Shown: positions 1 to 9,405, numbered from the stretch's first letter. The stretch: DNA of 64,000 nt from Hyphomicrobiales bacterium (GCA_900466745.1 UBNE01000003.1:62001-126000), one strand, 5' to 3'. Notes: a model not told the origin generated them from the sequence alone. Program-made: numbers and translations.

Positions 1-448
1 GCCGCGCCCGCTTGGCGGCGAGCGTCATCTCGCGCAGCGCGTAGTTCGAGCGCTCGGCCGGGCCCTTGCTGTCGTCGAAATAGAAGCCGAGCCAGGGCTC
101 GTTGACGGTGTCGATATAGAGCGCGCCGAGGCTGGAGGCGAATTCCATCAGGTCGCGCGAGCCGGTGTCGCAGGACAGGTTCACGCAGAAACCCTGGCCG
201 CCGCCGGCGGTCAGCAGCGGCTCCAGGATCTCCTTGTAATTCGCCGGCGTCAGCGCTTTCTGAATGAAGCGGATGCCGCGCTCGTCGAGCAGATGGCGGT
301 TGGTATCGTCCGGAGCGATGACGACGAAACGGCTCTTGTCGAACTTGAAGTGCCGCTCGAGCAGAGGCAGCGTGCCGCGGCCGATCGAGCCGAAACCGAT
401 CATCACGACCGGGCCGGTGATCTCGCCGTAGACGGGCCAATTCGTCAT
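1..448 (-). CDS. hss: Homospermidine synthase, N-terminal part (cut by window edge)
   Basis: Makes sym-homospermidine from putrescine by NAD-dependent aminobutyl transfer in the cytoplasm. Only the first 149 residues are visible. They begin MTNWPVYGEI and carry a Rossmann NAD-binding motif GFGSIGRG at residues 18-25, followed by segments typical of this family (NLSCDTGS, YIDTVNEPW, YYFDDS-like). The ATG is the natural start, because the NAD fold begins directly after it. The gene lies downstream, on the same strand, of an ornithine decarboxylase that would supply putrescine, with a GNAT gene between them. An 11-bp perfect inverted repeat lies 83-111 bp upstream. The C-terminal half lies outside the window, so completeness cannot be judged. 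Confidence 0.93.
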   Translation of the reverse strand, partial: MTNWPVYGEITGPVVMIGFGSIGRGTLPLLERHFKFDKSRFVVIAPDDTNRHLLDERGIRFIQKALTPANYKEILEPLLTAGGGQGFCVNLSCDTGSRDLMEFASSLGALYIDTVNEPWLGFYFDDSKGPAERSNYALREMTLAAKRAR

Positions 449-530
449 TCTTCCAAACTCCTGGGTTCCGGGAACAAAAAGGTGGAAAAGCTCGTATGGG
501 CGCGCCTTTGCGCCGTCAATCGCGACGAGA

Positions 531-559
531 GCCTTCCATGTGGCCGGCACATGGAAGGC
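531..559. repeat. Perfect 11-bp inverted repeat upstream of hss
   Basis: GCCTTCCATGT (531-541) and ACATGGAAGGC (549-559) flank a 7-nt spacer. The site lies between the GNAT stop and the hss start. It may be a terminator-like hairpin for the GNAT gene, although no T-run follows, or an operator or leader hairpin for hss. The symmetry is certain; the function is not. Confidence 0.5.
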
Positions 560-598
560 GCCCGGCGATGACGGCGCGATGACGGCGGAACGAAAGGG

Positions 599-1135
599 TC
601 AGGCGGCCTGGGCCACCGGCTCGGATGCGGTGACCGTGGGAAGGACCGTGCCGGTCGCGACCAGCACGCCGCTGGCGCCGTCGAGCGCGCCCGCGCGCAG
701 GGCGACGGCGAGGAAGCGCCCGCGCTCGACCGGGCCGGGCATGGCGAGGTCGCGCGTCAGCCCGGCGTCGAAGCCGAAGCGGGCATAATAGGGCGCGTCG
801 CCGACCAGAAGGACGGCGCCGTGGCCGCGGCAGGCGGCGCGCCAGAGCGCCTCGCGCATCAGCGCCTTGCCGAGCCCCTCGCCCTGCAATTCGGGCTTGA
901 CCGCGAGCGGGCCGAGCAGCAGCGCCGGCACGCCGCCGGCGGCGACATGCCAGAGGCGGACCGTGCCGACGACCTCGCCGTCGCGCTCCGCCGTCAGCGC
1001 CAGCCCTTCGGCCGGCAGGCGGCCTTCGCGCAGGCGCTCGCTCGACTTGGCGGTGCGGCGCTCGCCGAGGCAGCGGTCGAGCAGCGCCTCGCGGGCGGGA
1101 ATGTCGCTGGCGATCTCGTCGCGGATCGTGATCAT
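599..1135 (-). CDS. GNAT family N-acetyltransferase
   Basis: Predicted acetyl-CoA-dependent N-acetyltransferase of 178 residues; the substrate is unknown. The chosen ATG gives MITIRDEIASDIPARE and has a strong Shine-Dalgarno sequence (AGGAGGT) just upstream; a longer in-frame extension lacks homology-like sequence. The acetyl-CoA pyrophosphate-loop region reads VKPELQGEGLGKALM, and the next motif YYARFGF is typical of the YhbS-like GNAT subgroup. The gene sits between ornithine decarboxylase and homospermidine synthase on the same strand, so polyamine acetylation is conceivable, but YhbS-type proteins are not specifically linked to polyamines. Confidence 0.88.
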   Translation of the reverse strand: MITIRDEIASDIPAREALLDRCLGERRTAKSSERLREGRLPAEGLALTAERDGEVVGTVRLWHVAAGGVPALLLGPLAVKPELQGEGLGKALMREALWRAACRGHGAVLLVGDAPYYARFGFDAGLTRDLAMPGPVERGRFLAVALRAGALDGASGVLVATGTVLPTVTASEPVAQAA

Positions 1136-1336
1136 GACGCACCTCCTGCCGGAGCGCCCATTCTCACGGGCCTTCCCGGCGCCGCCCGAGGGCGGCCACA
1201 AGCAATCGGGGATGTGGGAAGAGGGTCCGGCGGGAGCCACGCCCGCGCGCTCTGTTCTGGAGACGCGGACGCTCCGCCCGATTTCCCGGGCAGCCCGCCG
1301 TTTCCGACAGGGCGCTTCGCCGGACCCGATTGGTCA

Positions 1337-1358
1337 GGAGGGAACTCGCGTTCCCTCC
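1337..1358 (-). terminator. Hairpin just after the ornithine decarboxylase stop
   Basis: GGAGGGAA (1337-1344) pairs perfectly with TTCCCTCC (1351-1358) around a 6-nt loop, starting four bases past the decarboxylase stop codon on the minus strand. There is no clear T-run after it, so termination may be weak or Rho-assisted. Confidence 0.5.
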
Positions 1359-1362
1359 AACG

Positions 1363-2508
1363 TCAGATGACGTATTGCTTCAGCGGCGGGAAGCCGTTGA
1401 AGGCGACGGCCGAATAGGTCGTCGTATAGGCGCCCGTGCCCTCGATCAGCACCTTGTCGCCGATCTCCAGCGAGAAGGGCAGCATGTACGGGGTCTTCTC
1501 GTACAGGACGTCGACCGAATCGCAGGTCGGGCCGGCGAGCACGCAAGGCACGGTCGCATCGCCGTCGCGCAGGGTGCGGATCGGGTAGCGGATCGCCTCG
1601 TCCATGGTCTCGGCCAGGCCGTTGAACTTGCCGATGTCGAGATAGACCCAGCGGACTTCGTCCGCCTCGGCCTTCTTCGAGATCAGCACGACCTCCGCCT
1701 CGATCAGCCCCGCCTCGCCGACCATGCCGCGGCCCGGCTCGATGATCGTCTCGGGCAGACGGTTGCCGAAATGCTTCGACAGCGCCCGGAAGATCGCGTC
1801 GCCATAGGACGGCACGCCCGGAATCGGCTTCAGGTAGCGCGCCGGGAAGCCGCCGCCGAGATTGACCATCGACAGCGAGAGACCGCGGGTGGCGCATTCC
1901 TTGAAGATCGCCGAGGCCGAGGCCAGGGCCGAATCCCAGGCGTTCACATTGGCCTGCTGCGAGCCGACATGGAACGAGATGCCATAGGCCTGCAGGCCGA
2001 GGCGATGGCCGTGCTCGAGCACGTCCGCGGCCATTTCGGGCACGCAGCCGAACTTGCGCGAGAGCGGCCAGTCGGCGCCGGCACCGTCGCAGAGGATGCG
2101 GCAGAAGATGCGCGCGTCCCGGGCGCCGGTCTTCTCGGCGGCGCGGGCGACCTTCTCGACCTCGGCCACGCAGTCGACGGCGAAGAGGCGCACGCCGATC
2201 TCCATGGCGCGCACGACGTCGCGCTCCTTCTTGATGGTGTTGCCGAAGGAGATGCGGTCGGCGGTGGCGCCGGCCGCGAGCGCGAGCTCGATCTCGACGA
2301 CCGAGGCGCAGTCGAAGCAGGAGCCGAGCTTGGCCAGAAGGGCAAGCACCTCCGGCGCCGGGTTCGCCTTCACCGCGTAGAAGACGCGGGTGTCGGGCAG
2401 GGCGCGGGAGAAGGCCTGGTAGTTGTCGCGCACGACATCGAGGTCGATGACGACGCAGGGGCCGTCCTCGCGTCGGGCCCGAAGAAACTCACGGATGCGC
2501 TCGGTCAT
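1363..2508 (-). CDS. Ornithine decarboxylase (type III PLP fold; ornithine/lysine)
   Basis: Decarboxylates ornithine to putrescine (some relatives also act on lysine to give cadaverine), using PLP in an alanine-racemase-type barrel. The product is 381 residues, the usual length for the compact alphaproteobacterial form. The PLP lysine is in FYAVKANP (Lys47), and the C-terminal active-site motif GPTCDSVDVL includes the conserved cysteine. The start was placed at MTERIREFLR because a GGGGAG ribosome site precedes it and the upstream in-frame extension is leader sequence. It probably supplies putrescine to homospermidine synthase, two genes downstream. A long structured leader precedes it. Confidence 0.93.
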   Translation of the reverse strand: MTERIREFLRARREDGPCVVIDLDVVRDNYQAFSRALPDTRVFYAVKANPAPEVLALLAKLGSCFDCASVVEIELALAAGATADRISFGNTIKKERDVVRAMEIGVRLFAVDCVAEVEKVARAAEKTGARDARIFCRILCDGAGADWPLSRKFGCVPEMAADVLEHGHRLGLQAYGISFHVGSQQANVNAWDSALASASAIFKECATRGLSLSMVNLGGGFPARYLKPIPGVPSYGDAIFRALSKHFGNRLPETIIEPGRGMVGEAGLIEAEVVLISKKAEADEVRWVYLDIGKFNGLAETMDEAIRYPIRTLRDGDATVPCVLAGPTCDSVDVLYEKTPYMLPFSLEIGDKVLIEGTGAYTTTYSAVAFNGFPPLKQYVI

Positions 2509-2760
2509 CGGCGCGACTCCCCTACGACGCAAGCGGCGTCGATGCGATGTATCGCCGGAAGAAACGTCGCGTTCGCGCGGCGCTTTGGAGACGCCTGCGA
2601 CAGCGGACGAAACGTCCGGACCCGAAACACCGTTCGATTGGGGAAGACCCCGCACGGCCGGCAATGAAGGACAAGCCTCTTCGGTGTTGGCCTTTGGAAA
2701 GCCAACGAGACCAAAAAAGCCCGCTCCGTCGTTGCTTTAAGCTGCGTCCCCCGTGGAGAT
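2509..2760 (-). promoter_or_regulatory. Structured leader of ornithine decarboxylase, candidate speF-type RNA
   Basis: The roughly 250 bases before the decarboxylase start carry no convincing gene but three compact stems: CGGACG/CGTCCG around AAA (2604-2618), GGGG/CCCC around AAGA (2640-2651), and GTTGGC/GCCAAC (2686-2706). Alphaproteobacterial ornithine decarboxylase genes are known to be preceded by the speF RNA motif. Assignment here rests on position and structure, not on a consensus match, which I could not test. Confidence 0.4.
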
Positions 2761-3102
2761 GCGGGGTTCGCCGGTTTTGCCTCCGGCTGCCGGTCTGTGT
2801 CGGGGAGCGGTTCCCTTGCGAGAACCGGGAAGCGTGATTCGAGGGATATCCATCCCCTCCATCCGTCTTCCGACCCCTGGCGGCTGTCCGGCCTCTTGTC
2901 CGGATGCCCACCGACCGGCACGCGGCCACAGGCACGTGCGAATTGGGTGACCGCGATATACGGATGGCCGGGCGCGACCACAAGAGTTTTTTGCGCGCCC
3001 GGGTCCGATTTTTTTGCAGGGCCGATCCGCGGGATTCCGCGAACGAAAAACGGGCGAAAACCCTTCGCCGGCTATGGGTTAAGGGATGGTCGGGAACCGC
3101 GC
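2761..3102. other. Gene-free stretch between decarboxylase leader and repeat
   Basis: I see no supported gene here. Short open frames on both strands lack ribosome sites and recognisable sequence. The T-rich tracts near 2987 and 3010 are the only low-GC landmarks. A promoter for the decarboxylase transcript presumably lies at its left side. Confidence 0.4.
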
Positions 3103-3245
3103 CGTCATTCCGGGCTTCGCGTCAGCGAAGAGCCCGGAACCCATGCACATCGGATCGGACGAGAAACCCTTCGGGCCGGCGCATGTCGATCGCTGTCGTG
3201 TTCATGGGTTCCGGGCTCGCCGCTGCGCGGCGCCCCGGAATGACG
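3103..3245. repeat. Dispersed inverted-repeat element, family CGTCATTCCGGG (copy 1)
   Basis: Left arm 3103-3145 begins CGTCATTCCGGG and ends GAGCCCGGAACCCATG; right arm 3203-3245 is its near inverse, ending CCCCGGAATGACG. The interior is about 57 bases. A second copy with the same arm ends lies at 57265-57411. This looks like a REP/MITE-like chromosomal element common in rhizobial genomes. Confidence 0.8.
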
Positions 3246-3273
3246 GTGTGATTCCGGCACAAACGGGAGCGGC

Positions 3274-3825
3274 CTAGTCGCGCTTCTCGCAGAAGCGGAT
3301 GCGGTTGCCGAAAGGGTCGGGAACCTGCAGCGTCCGGCCGCCCGGCCCGTCCTCCTCGATGCCCGGCCGGGAATAGGTGTAGCGTTTGGCGATCAGCTCG
3401 GCATGGAGGGCGTCGATGCCTTCCATCCAGACGAAGACGGTCGAGCCGGGGCTGGCGTCGCCGTGATGCTCGGAGAGATGGAGCACGAGGCCCGAGCGGG
3501 AGACCTGCATGTAGAGCGGCAGGTCCGGCGCGAAGCGGTGGTCCCAGTCCATGCGGAAGCCGAGGAAGTCGAGATAGAACTGCTTCGCCTTGGCCTCGTC
3601 GAAGATCCGCAGGATCGGGATGCCCTGCCGGAGCCTGACCGCCTCGTCCGGCGGGGCGGGCGGGACGTCCTCGCCGATTCGCGCGGCCAGCACGTTCCAG
3701 TCGCGGCAGCCCAATTGCCGCGCCACGATCTCCAGGGTTTCGGCATGGGAGAGCGGCACCTGCCGGGCGGCCATTGCCTCGCGCAGGCTCCGGGCCATGA
3801 GTTTCGCGTCGCGGAAGCTTCGCAT
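3274..3825 (-). CDS. Glyoxalase superfamily (VOC) protein
   Basis: A 183-residue protein with two parts. Residues 1-50 (MRSFRDAKLMARSLR..., with RQLGCRDWNVLAA) form the helical N-terminal region often fused to this glyoxalase-like family. The rest is a single VOC/bleomycin-resistance-type domain (IPILRIFDEAKAKQFYLDFLGF, LVLHLSEHHGD, ending VPDPFGNRIRFCE). Such proteins bind a metal or small molecule; a resistance or isomerase role is possible but unproven. The start was chosen for its AGAAGGAT ribosome site; a 60-residue upstream extension looks non-coding. Confidence 0.85.
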   Translation of the reverse strand: MRSFRDAKLMARSLREAMAARQVPLSHAETLEIVARQLGCRDWNVLAARIGEDVPPAPPDEAVRLRQGIPILRIFDEAKAKQFYLDFLGFRMDWDHRFAPDLPLYMQVSRSGLVLHLSEHHGDASPGSTVFVWMEGIDALHAELIAKRYTYSRPGIEEDGPGGRTLQVPDPFGNRIRFCEKRD

Positions 3826-4097
3826 CGTCTCGATCCTTCTCGTGCGGACGGGTGGGATCGGGGGCTCGCCTTGCCGATATCCGTCCACGAAACGATCGGG
3901 ATCAGGACAGGGACTTGAAGGGATGCGTTCACCTAGCCCCGAGGGCGCGAGCGGCTGGCCGCATCCGGCCGGGCGGCAGGATGCCGCATCTTCATGCATT
4001 GTCAATCGGGCTGCCCTAGACGGGCCTCATTTCATGGCCTTAAGTCGCTGGGGCAACGCATGTTTGTCGCAGCAGGCGACGAGAAGACGGACATAAG

Positions 4098-5774
4098 ATG
4101 ACGATGCTGGACCGCCGCCGAGTCCTGGCCGGGCTTTCCGCCGCGCTGAGCCTTTCCGCCGCGCCGTCGATCCTGCTGGCCCAGCAGCCGCAGAATCCGA
4201 ATCCGCCGCCGCCCCAGACGCCGCCGCAGCCCCGCTTCGGCTTCGAGGATGTGCAGCGCCGGGCGCGCGAGGTCGCCGCGGTGGCCTATGAGCCGCCGGC
4301 CGCCCTGCCGGAGCCGCTCGCCCGGCTCGACTACGATTCCTGGCGCGACATCCGCTTCCGGCCGGACCGGGCGCTGCTCGCGCAGAACGGCTCGCCCTTC
4401 CGGATGCAGATGTTCCATCCCGGCTTCCTGTTCACCCGGCCGATCACGGTCAATGTTGTGCGCGACGGCGTGCCGACGCCGGTGCCCTACGCCGCCAACC
4501 TGTTCGACTACGGCAAGGTCAGGTTCGAGAAGCCGCTGCCGGTCAATCTCGGCTTCGCCGGTTTCCGCCTGCATTATCCGCTCAACGATCCGCGCGTCCT
4601 CGACGAGCTGATCTCCTTCATCGGCGCGAGCTATTTCCGGGTGCTCGGGCGCGAGCAGCGCTACGGGCTCTCGGCGCGCGGGATCGCCATCGGCGCCGGC
4701 ACCGGGAGCGAGGAATTCCCGGTCTTCCGCGAATTCTGGGTCGAGCAGCCGGCGGCGGCGGCCGAGCGCATCGTCGTCAACGCGCTGCTCGATTCGCCGT
4801 CGCTGACGGGCGCCTACCGCTTCACCATCTATCCGGAGGTCGACACGGTGGTCGAGGTCGCCGCGACCCTGTTCCCGCGCAAGCCGATCGAGAAGCTGGG
4901 GCTCGCGCCGCTGACCTCGATGTTCTTCACCGGCGAGAACGACCGGCGCTTCTTCGAGGATTATCGCCCGGAACTGCACGATTCCGATGGGCTGATGATC
5001 CATTCCGGCTCGGGCGAATGGCTCTGGCGGCCCCTGCGCAACCCGAAGCAGCAGGCGGTGTCCTCCTTCGGCGAGCGCGGCCCGCGCGGCTTCGGCCTGA
5101 TGCAGCGCGACCGCAATTTCGACCATTACCAGGATCTCGACCTCGCCTATGAGCGCCGCCCCTCCTACTGGGTCGAGCCGCAGGGCGACTGGGGCGAAGG
5201 GGTGATCGAGCTGATCGAGATGCCGACGGCGGACGAGAGCAACGACAATGTCGTTGCGCTCTGGACGCCGAAGACGCCGCTGGAGCCGGGCAAGGAATTC
5301 TCCTTCGGCTACCGGCTGACGGCGATGCTCGATTCCGGCGATCTCCACCCCGGCGGGCGGGTGGTCAACACCTATCAGGCCGCGCCGAAGGCGCTCGGTT
5401 CCGCCGAGGCCGTCGCCGAGGGCGCGCGCCGCTTCATCGTCGACTTCGCCGGCGGCGACCTCGACTACCATCTCAAGCAGCCGGACAAGGTCGAGATCGT
5501 GCCGTCGATCACCCGCGGCAAGGTCGACCGGGCCTTCCTCGTGCCCAATCCGCGGATCGACGGGTTCCGCGCCTTCATCGACGTGACCGGCGAGCCCGGG
5601 CAGCTCGCCGAGATGCGCGCCTTCCTGAAGCGCGGCAACAAGACCCTGACGGAGACCTGGAGCTATCCCTGGCGCGCGGAGGCGAAGGAGCCGCCGCCTG
5701 CGCCTGCCCCCGCCGAGCCGGCCTCCGCTCCTGCTCCCGCCCCGCAACCGTCCCAGCCGCCCGCCAAGGAGTGA
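4098..5774 (+). CDS. opgG: Periplasmic glucan biosynthesis protein OpgG/MdoG
   Basis: Periplasmic protein needed for branching and assembly of osmoregulated periplasmic glucans. It has 558 residues. An N-terminal signal peptide (LDRRRVLAGLSAALSLS, cleavage near residue 28) has an arginine pair suggesting Tat export. A proline-rich linker follows, then the OpgG domain (LDYDSWRDIRFRP, FHPGFLFTRPI, ARGIAIGAGTGSEEFP, MFFTGEND) and an Ig-like C-terminal region, ending in a Pro/Ala tail. No glucosyltransferase opgH is adjacent. A small acetyltransferase starts four bases after its stop, so the two are probably cotranscribed. Confidence 0.93.
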   Translation: MTMLDRRRVLAGLSAALSLSAAPSILLAQQPQNPNPPPPQTPPQPRFGFEDVQRRAREVAAVAYEPPAALPEPLARLDYDSWRDIRFRPDRALLAQNGSPFRMQMFHPGFLFTRPITVNVVRDGVPTPVPYAANLFDYGKVRFEKPLPVNLGFAGFRLHYPLNDPRVLDELISFIGASYFRVLGREQRYGLSARGIAIGAGTGSEEFPVFREFWVEQPAAAAERIVVNALLDSPSLTGAYRFTIYPEVDTVVEVAATLFPRKPIEKLGLAPLTSMFFTGENDRRFFEDYRPELHDSDGLMIHSGSGEWLWRPLRNPKQQAVSSFGERGPRGFGLMQRDRNFDHYQDLDLAYERRPSYWVEPQGDWGEGVIELIEMPTADESNDNVVALWTPKTPLEPGKEFSFGYRLTAMLDSGDLHPGGRVVNTYQAAPKALGSAEAVAEGARRFIVDFAGGDLDYHLKQPDKVEIVPSITRGKVDRAFLVPNPRIDGFRAFIDVTGEPGQLAEMRAFLKRGNKTLTETWSYPWRAEAKEPPPAPAPAEPASAPAPAPQPSQPPAKE

Positions 5775-5778
5775 TGCA

Positions 5779-6051
5779 ATGGATGTCGTCGAGAAGCCCG
5801 CGCAGGATCGCTTCGAGCTGGCCCTCGAGGGCGGCACCGCCGTCGTCGCCTATCGCAGGGATGGCGACCGGCTGGTGCTGATCCATACCGAGGTGCCCGA
5901 GCGGTTCGCCGGCCAGGGCGTCGGCTCGCGGCTCGCCAAGGGCGTGTTCGAGCTGATCCGGGCGAGCGGGCGCAAGGCGGTGGTGCGCTGCCCGTTCCTG
6001 AAGGCCTGGGTCGCCAGGCACGGGGAATACGACGACATCATCGACGGCTGA
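5779..6051 (+). CDS. Small GNAT-like N-acetyltransferase (YidJ/COG2388 type)
   Basis: A 90-residue minimal acetyltransferase fold. It has VAYRRDGDRLVLIHTEVPE, the acetyl-CoA loop FAGQGVGSRLAKGV, and the closing motif RCPFLKAWVARHGEYDD, which define the COG2388 family of short GNAT proteins. The target is unknown. It directly follows opgG with a 4-bp gap, implying cotranscription but not shared function. Confidence 0.87.
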   Translation: MDVVEKPAQDRFELALEGGTAVVAYRRDGDRLVLIHTEVPERFAGQGVGSRLAKGVFELIRASGRKAVVRCPFLKAWVARHGEYDDIIDG

Positions 6052-6067
6052 CGGGCGCGGCGCCCCT

Positions 6068-6514
6068 TCAGGAACGGCCCTTGCGCGCGGGCTGCTTCTT
6101 GCGGCCGTAGAGCTCGAGCCGGTGCCGGACGAGCTCGTAGCCGAGCTCGGCGGCGATGCGCCGCTGCAGCTCCTCGATCGCATCCGAGGAGAACTCGATC
6201 ACGGCGCCGGTGTCGACGTCGATGAGATGGTCGTGATGCTCCTGCGCGGCATGCTCGTAGCGCGAGATGCCGTCCTCGAAGGCGTGGCGCTCGATGGCGC
6301 CCTGCGATTCGAGCAGCTTCATCGTGCGGTAGACCGTGGAGAGCGACAGCGTCGGGTCCTGCGCGAAGGCACGGGTGAAGATGCCCTTCGCATCGGGATG
6401 GTCGTCGGCCTCGGCCAGCACGCGCAGGATCAGGCGGCGCTGCTGCGTCATGCGCAGCCCCGCATCCTTTAGCTGGGCTTCGAAAACGGCAACGCGCCGG
6501 TCGGTCTCGCTCAT
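6068..6514 (-). CDS. fur: Fur family transcriptional regulator (Fur/Mur type)
   Basis: Metal-dependent repressor of 148 residues. The winged-helix part includes MTQQRRLILRVLAEADDHPD and SLSTVYRTMKLLESQGAIER; the dimer domain includes the metal-binding HHDHLIDVDTGAVIEF and ends RLELYGRKK. There is no cysteine anywhere in the protein, so it lacks the CxxC structural zinc site, as do many alphaproteobacterial Fur proteins that sense manganese (Mur) rather than iron. A 23-bp perfect palindrome lies 48-70 bp upstream of the start and could mediate autoregulation. The choice between Fur and Mur cannot be made from sequence alone. Confidence 0.88.
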   Translation of the reverse strand: MSETDRRVAVFEAQLKDAGLRMTQQRRLILRVLAEADDHPDAKGIFTRAFAQDPTLSLSTVYRTMKLLESQGAIERHAFEDGISRYEHAAQEHHDHLIDVDTGAVIEFSSDAIEELQRRIAAELGYELVRHRLELYGRKKQPARKGRS

Positions 6515-6561
6515 GCCAAGCCCATAGCAACCGGCGCGGCGCTTTGCAAAAAGCGGCTTCT

Positions 6562-6584
6562 CATTTGCATTATTGCTGCAAATG
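6562..6584. promoter_or_regulatory. Palindrome upstream of fur, candidate Fur/Mur box
   Basis: CATTTGCA (6562-6569) and TGCAAATG (6577-6584) form a perfect 8-bp inverted repeat with a 7-nt spacer, in a locally AT-rich patch unlike the surrounding GC-rich DNA. Its TTTGCA/TGCAAA halves resemble the Mur-responsive elements described in rhizobia. Binding is inferred. Confidence 0.5.
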
Positions 6585-6618
6585 CGAAGGCGCCCCTTCC
6601 GGGCCGGGCGGCGCCCCG

Positions 6619-7626
<1,008 letters not shown>

Positions 7627-7833
7627 GGCGGCCTCTGCTGGTTGGCGCCGGAACGCGCCGGCGGCGATGGCGTGGCTTCACCAGATGGGAAGGATCGGCC
7701 CCGGGGTCCAGAGGCGGGCGCGCCGCCTCATGGCATGGCTGCGCTGGCGTTCTGGCGGAACGCCGGCGGGGGCTGCCGCGTTGCTCGGCCAACGGCCGCG
7801 CATCGGCGCGGCGGCAGCAGAAGGGGGAGCCCC

Positions 7834-8016
7834 ATGACCGCGACGCCCAATCCCGCCAAGGAGAGCCTGCGCAAGGAGCAGAAGCAGCAGCGCGAGGCCG
7901 CGCGCAAGCGCGACGGGGACGACGCGCTGGACGAGGCGCTGAAGGAAACCTTCCCGGCCAGCGACCCGGTCGCGACGCAGACGCCGATCAAGCCCGGGGG
8001 CCGGAAGAAGGGCTGA
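7834..8016 (+). CDS. Small conserved hypothetical protein with ETFPASDP motif
   Basis: A 60-residue, very hydrophilic, lysine/glutamate-rich protein. A strong ribosome site (GGGGGAG) precedes its ATG. The centre reads ALDEALKETFPASDPVA, a motif I recognise from many short uncharacterised proteins of alphaproteobacteria. There is no signal peptide or membrane segment. The N-terminal half (SLRKEQKQQREAARKR) is probably a charged helix. The function is unknown. Confidence 0.75.
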   Translation: MTATPNPAKESLRKEQKQQREAARKRDGDDALDEALKETFPASDPVATQTPIKPGGRKKG

Positions 8017-8038
8017 GGTGCCGGTCGCGCCCCGGCTC

Positions 8039-9298
8039 TCAATCGCGCTGGTAGAGCAGCCGGGCGCGGATGGTGCCGTCGAGCGCCCGGATCTCGCGCA
8101 GGATCTCGCGCGCTTCCGCGCTGGTGACGCCGTCGGCCTCGATGACCACGTAACCGACCTCGCCGTCGGTATGGTAGTTCTGCGCGGCGATGTTGACCTG
8201 GCGGTCGGCGAAGACGTCGTTGAGGCGCCGGAGCATGCCGGGCACGTTGCGCTGGACATGGATGAAGCGCGTGCCGACGGCGCGTGCCGGGATCTGGACC
8301 TGCGGGAAGTTGACCGCGCCGACCGTCGAGCCGACATCGGAATAATCGACCAGCTTGCGCGCCACCTCGGCGCCGATGCGCTCCTGCGCCTCCTCGGTCG
8401 AGCCGCCGATATGCGGCGTCAGGATGACGTTGGCGCAGCCCTGCAGCGGCGAGACGAAGCGCTCGGCATTGGAGGCCGGCTCGACCGGGAAGACGTCGAC
8501 GGCGGCGCCGGCGAGGCGGTCCTCCCGAAGCGCCGCCGCCAGTGCGTCGAGGTCGACCACGGTGCCGCGCGAATTGTTGATGAGATAGGCGCCGGGCTTC
8601 ATCCGGGCGATCTGCGCGGCGCCGATCATGCCGGCGGTCTGCGGGGTCTCGGGCACGTGCAGCGAGACGATGTCGGCGCCGGCGAGCAGGGTGTCGAGGC
8701 TGTCGACCGGCTCGGTGTTGCCATGGCGCAGGCGGTCGGTGTGATCGTAGTAGATCACGCGCATGCCCATCGCCTCGGCCAGAGTCGAGAGCTGGCTGCC
8801 GATATTGCCGTAGCCGACGATGCCGAGCGTCTTGCCGCGCACCTCGAAGGAACCGTTGGCGGATTTGTCCCAGTCGCCGTCATGCGCCGCGCGCGAGCGG
8901 TCCGGGATGCGGCGCAGCAGCATGACGATCTCGCCGATGGTCAGCTCGGCGACGCTGCGGGTGTTGGAGAAGGGCGCGTTGAACACCGGCACGCCGCGAT
9001 GGCGGGCGGCTTCGAGATCGACCTGGTTGGTGCCGACGGAGAAGCAGCCGACGGCGAAGAGCCGGTCGGCGGCGGCGAAGATCTCCGGGGTGAGCTGGGT
9101 GCGCGAGCGGATGCCGAGCACATGCACGCCCTTGATCTTGGCGACCAGCGCCTCGCGGTCGAGCGCCTTGGGCAGCCGTTCCAGATTGGTGTAGCCGGCC
9201 TGCTGCAGCAGCGCGACGGCGGAGTCGTTGATGCCTTCGAGCAGCAGGACCTTGATGCGGTTCTTGGGAAGGGAGAGGCGTTCGCTGGCAGAGGTCAT
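8039..9298 (-). CDS. serA: D-3-phosphoglycerate dehydrogenase, ACT-domain type
   Basis: First step of serine synthesis: oxidises 3-phosphoglycerate to 3-phosphohydroxypyruvate with NAD. It has 419 residues, matching the E. coli-type enzyme rather than the longer form. The NAD motif GIVGYGNIGSQ is at residues 159-169; the substrate-binding segment GCFSVGTNQVDL, NNSRGTVVDLDAL and the catalytic-histidine motif TPHIGGSTEEAQ are present. The last 80 residues form an ACT domain (VPGMLRRLNDVFADRQVNIAAQ), which in relatives binds serine for feedback inhibition. Confidence 0.95.
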   Translation of the reverse strand: MTSASERLSLPKNRIKVLLLEGINDSAVALLQQAGYTNLERLPKALDREALVAKIKGVHVLGIRSRTQLTPEIFAAADRLFAVGCFSVGTNQVDLEAARHRGVPVFNAPFSNTRSVAELTIGEIVMLLRRIPDRSRAAHDGDWDKSANGSFEVRGKTLGIVGYGNIGSQLSTLAEAMGMRVIYYDHTDRLRHGNTEPVDSLDTLLAGADIVSLHVPETPQTAGMIGAAQIARMKPGAYLINNSRGTVVDLDALAAALREDRLAGAAVDVFPVEPASNAERFVSPLQGCANVILTPHIGGSTEEAQERIGAEVARKLVDYSDVGSTVGAVNFPQVQIPARAVGTRFIHVQRNVPGMLRRLNDVFADRQVNIAAQNYHTDGEVGYVVIEADGVTSAEAREILREIRALDGTIRARLLYQRD

Positions 9299-9405
9299 GG
9301 AGGTCGCGCTCGTGAGGGAGCGGTTGCTATAGTCCTCGCGGCGCGCGAGTCCAACGCCTTAGACGCAATGCGGACGCACAAAACGTCGCAGCGGATGCAA
9401 AAACC

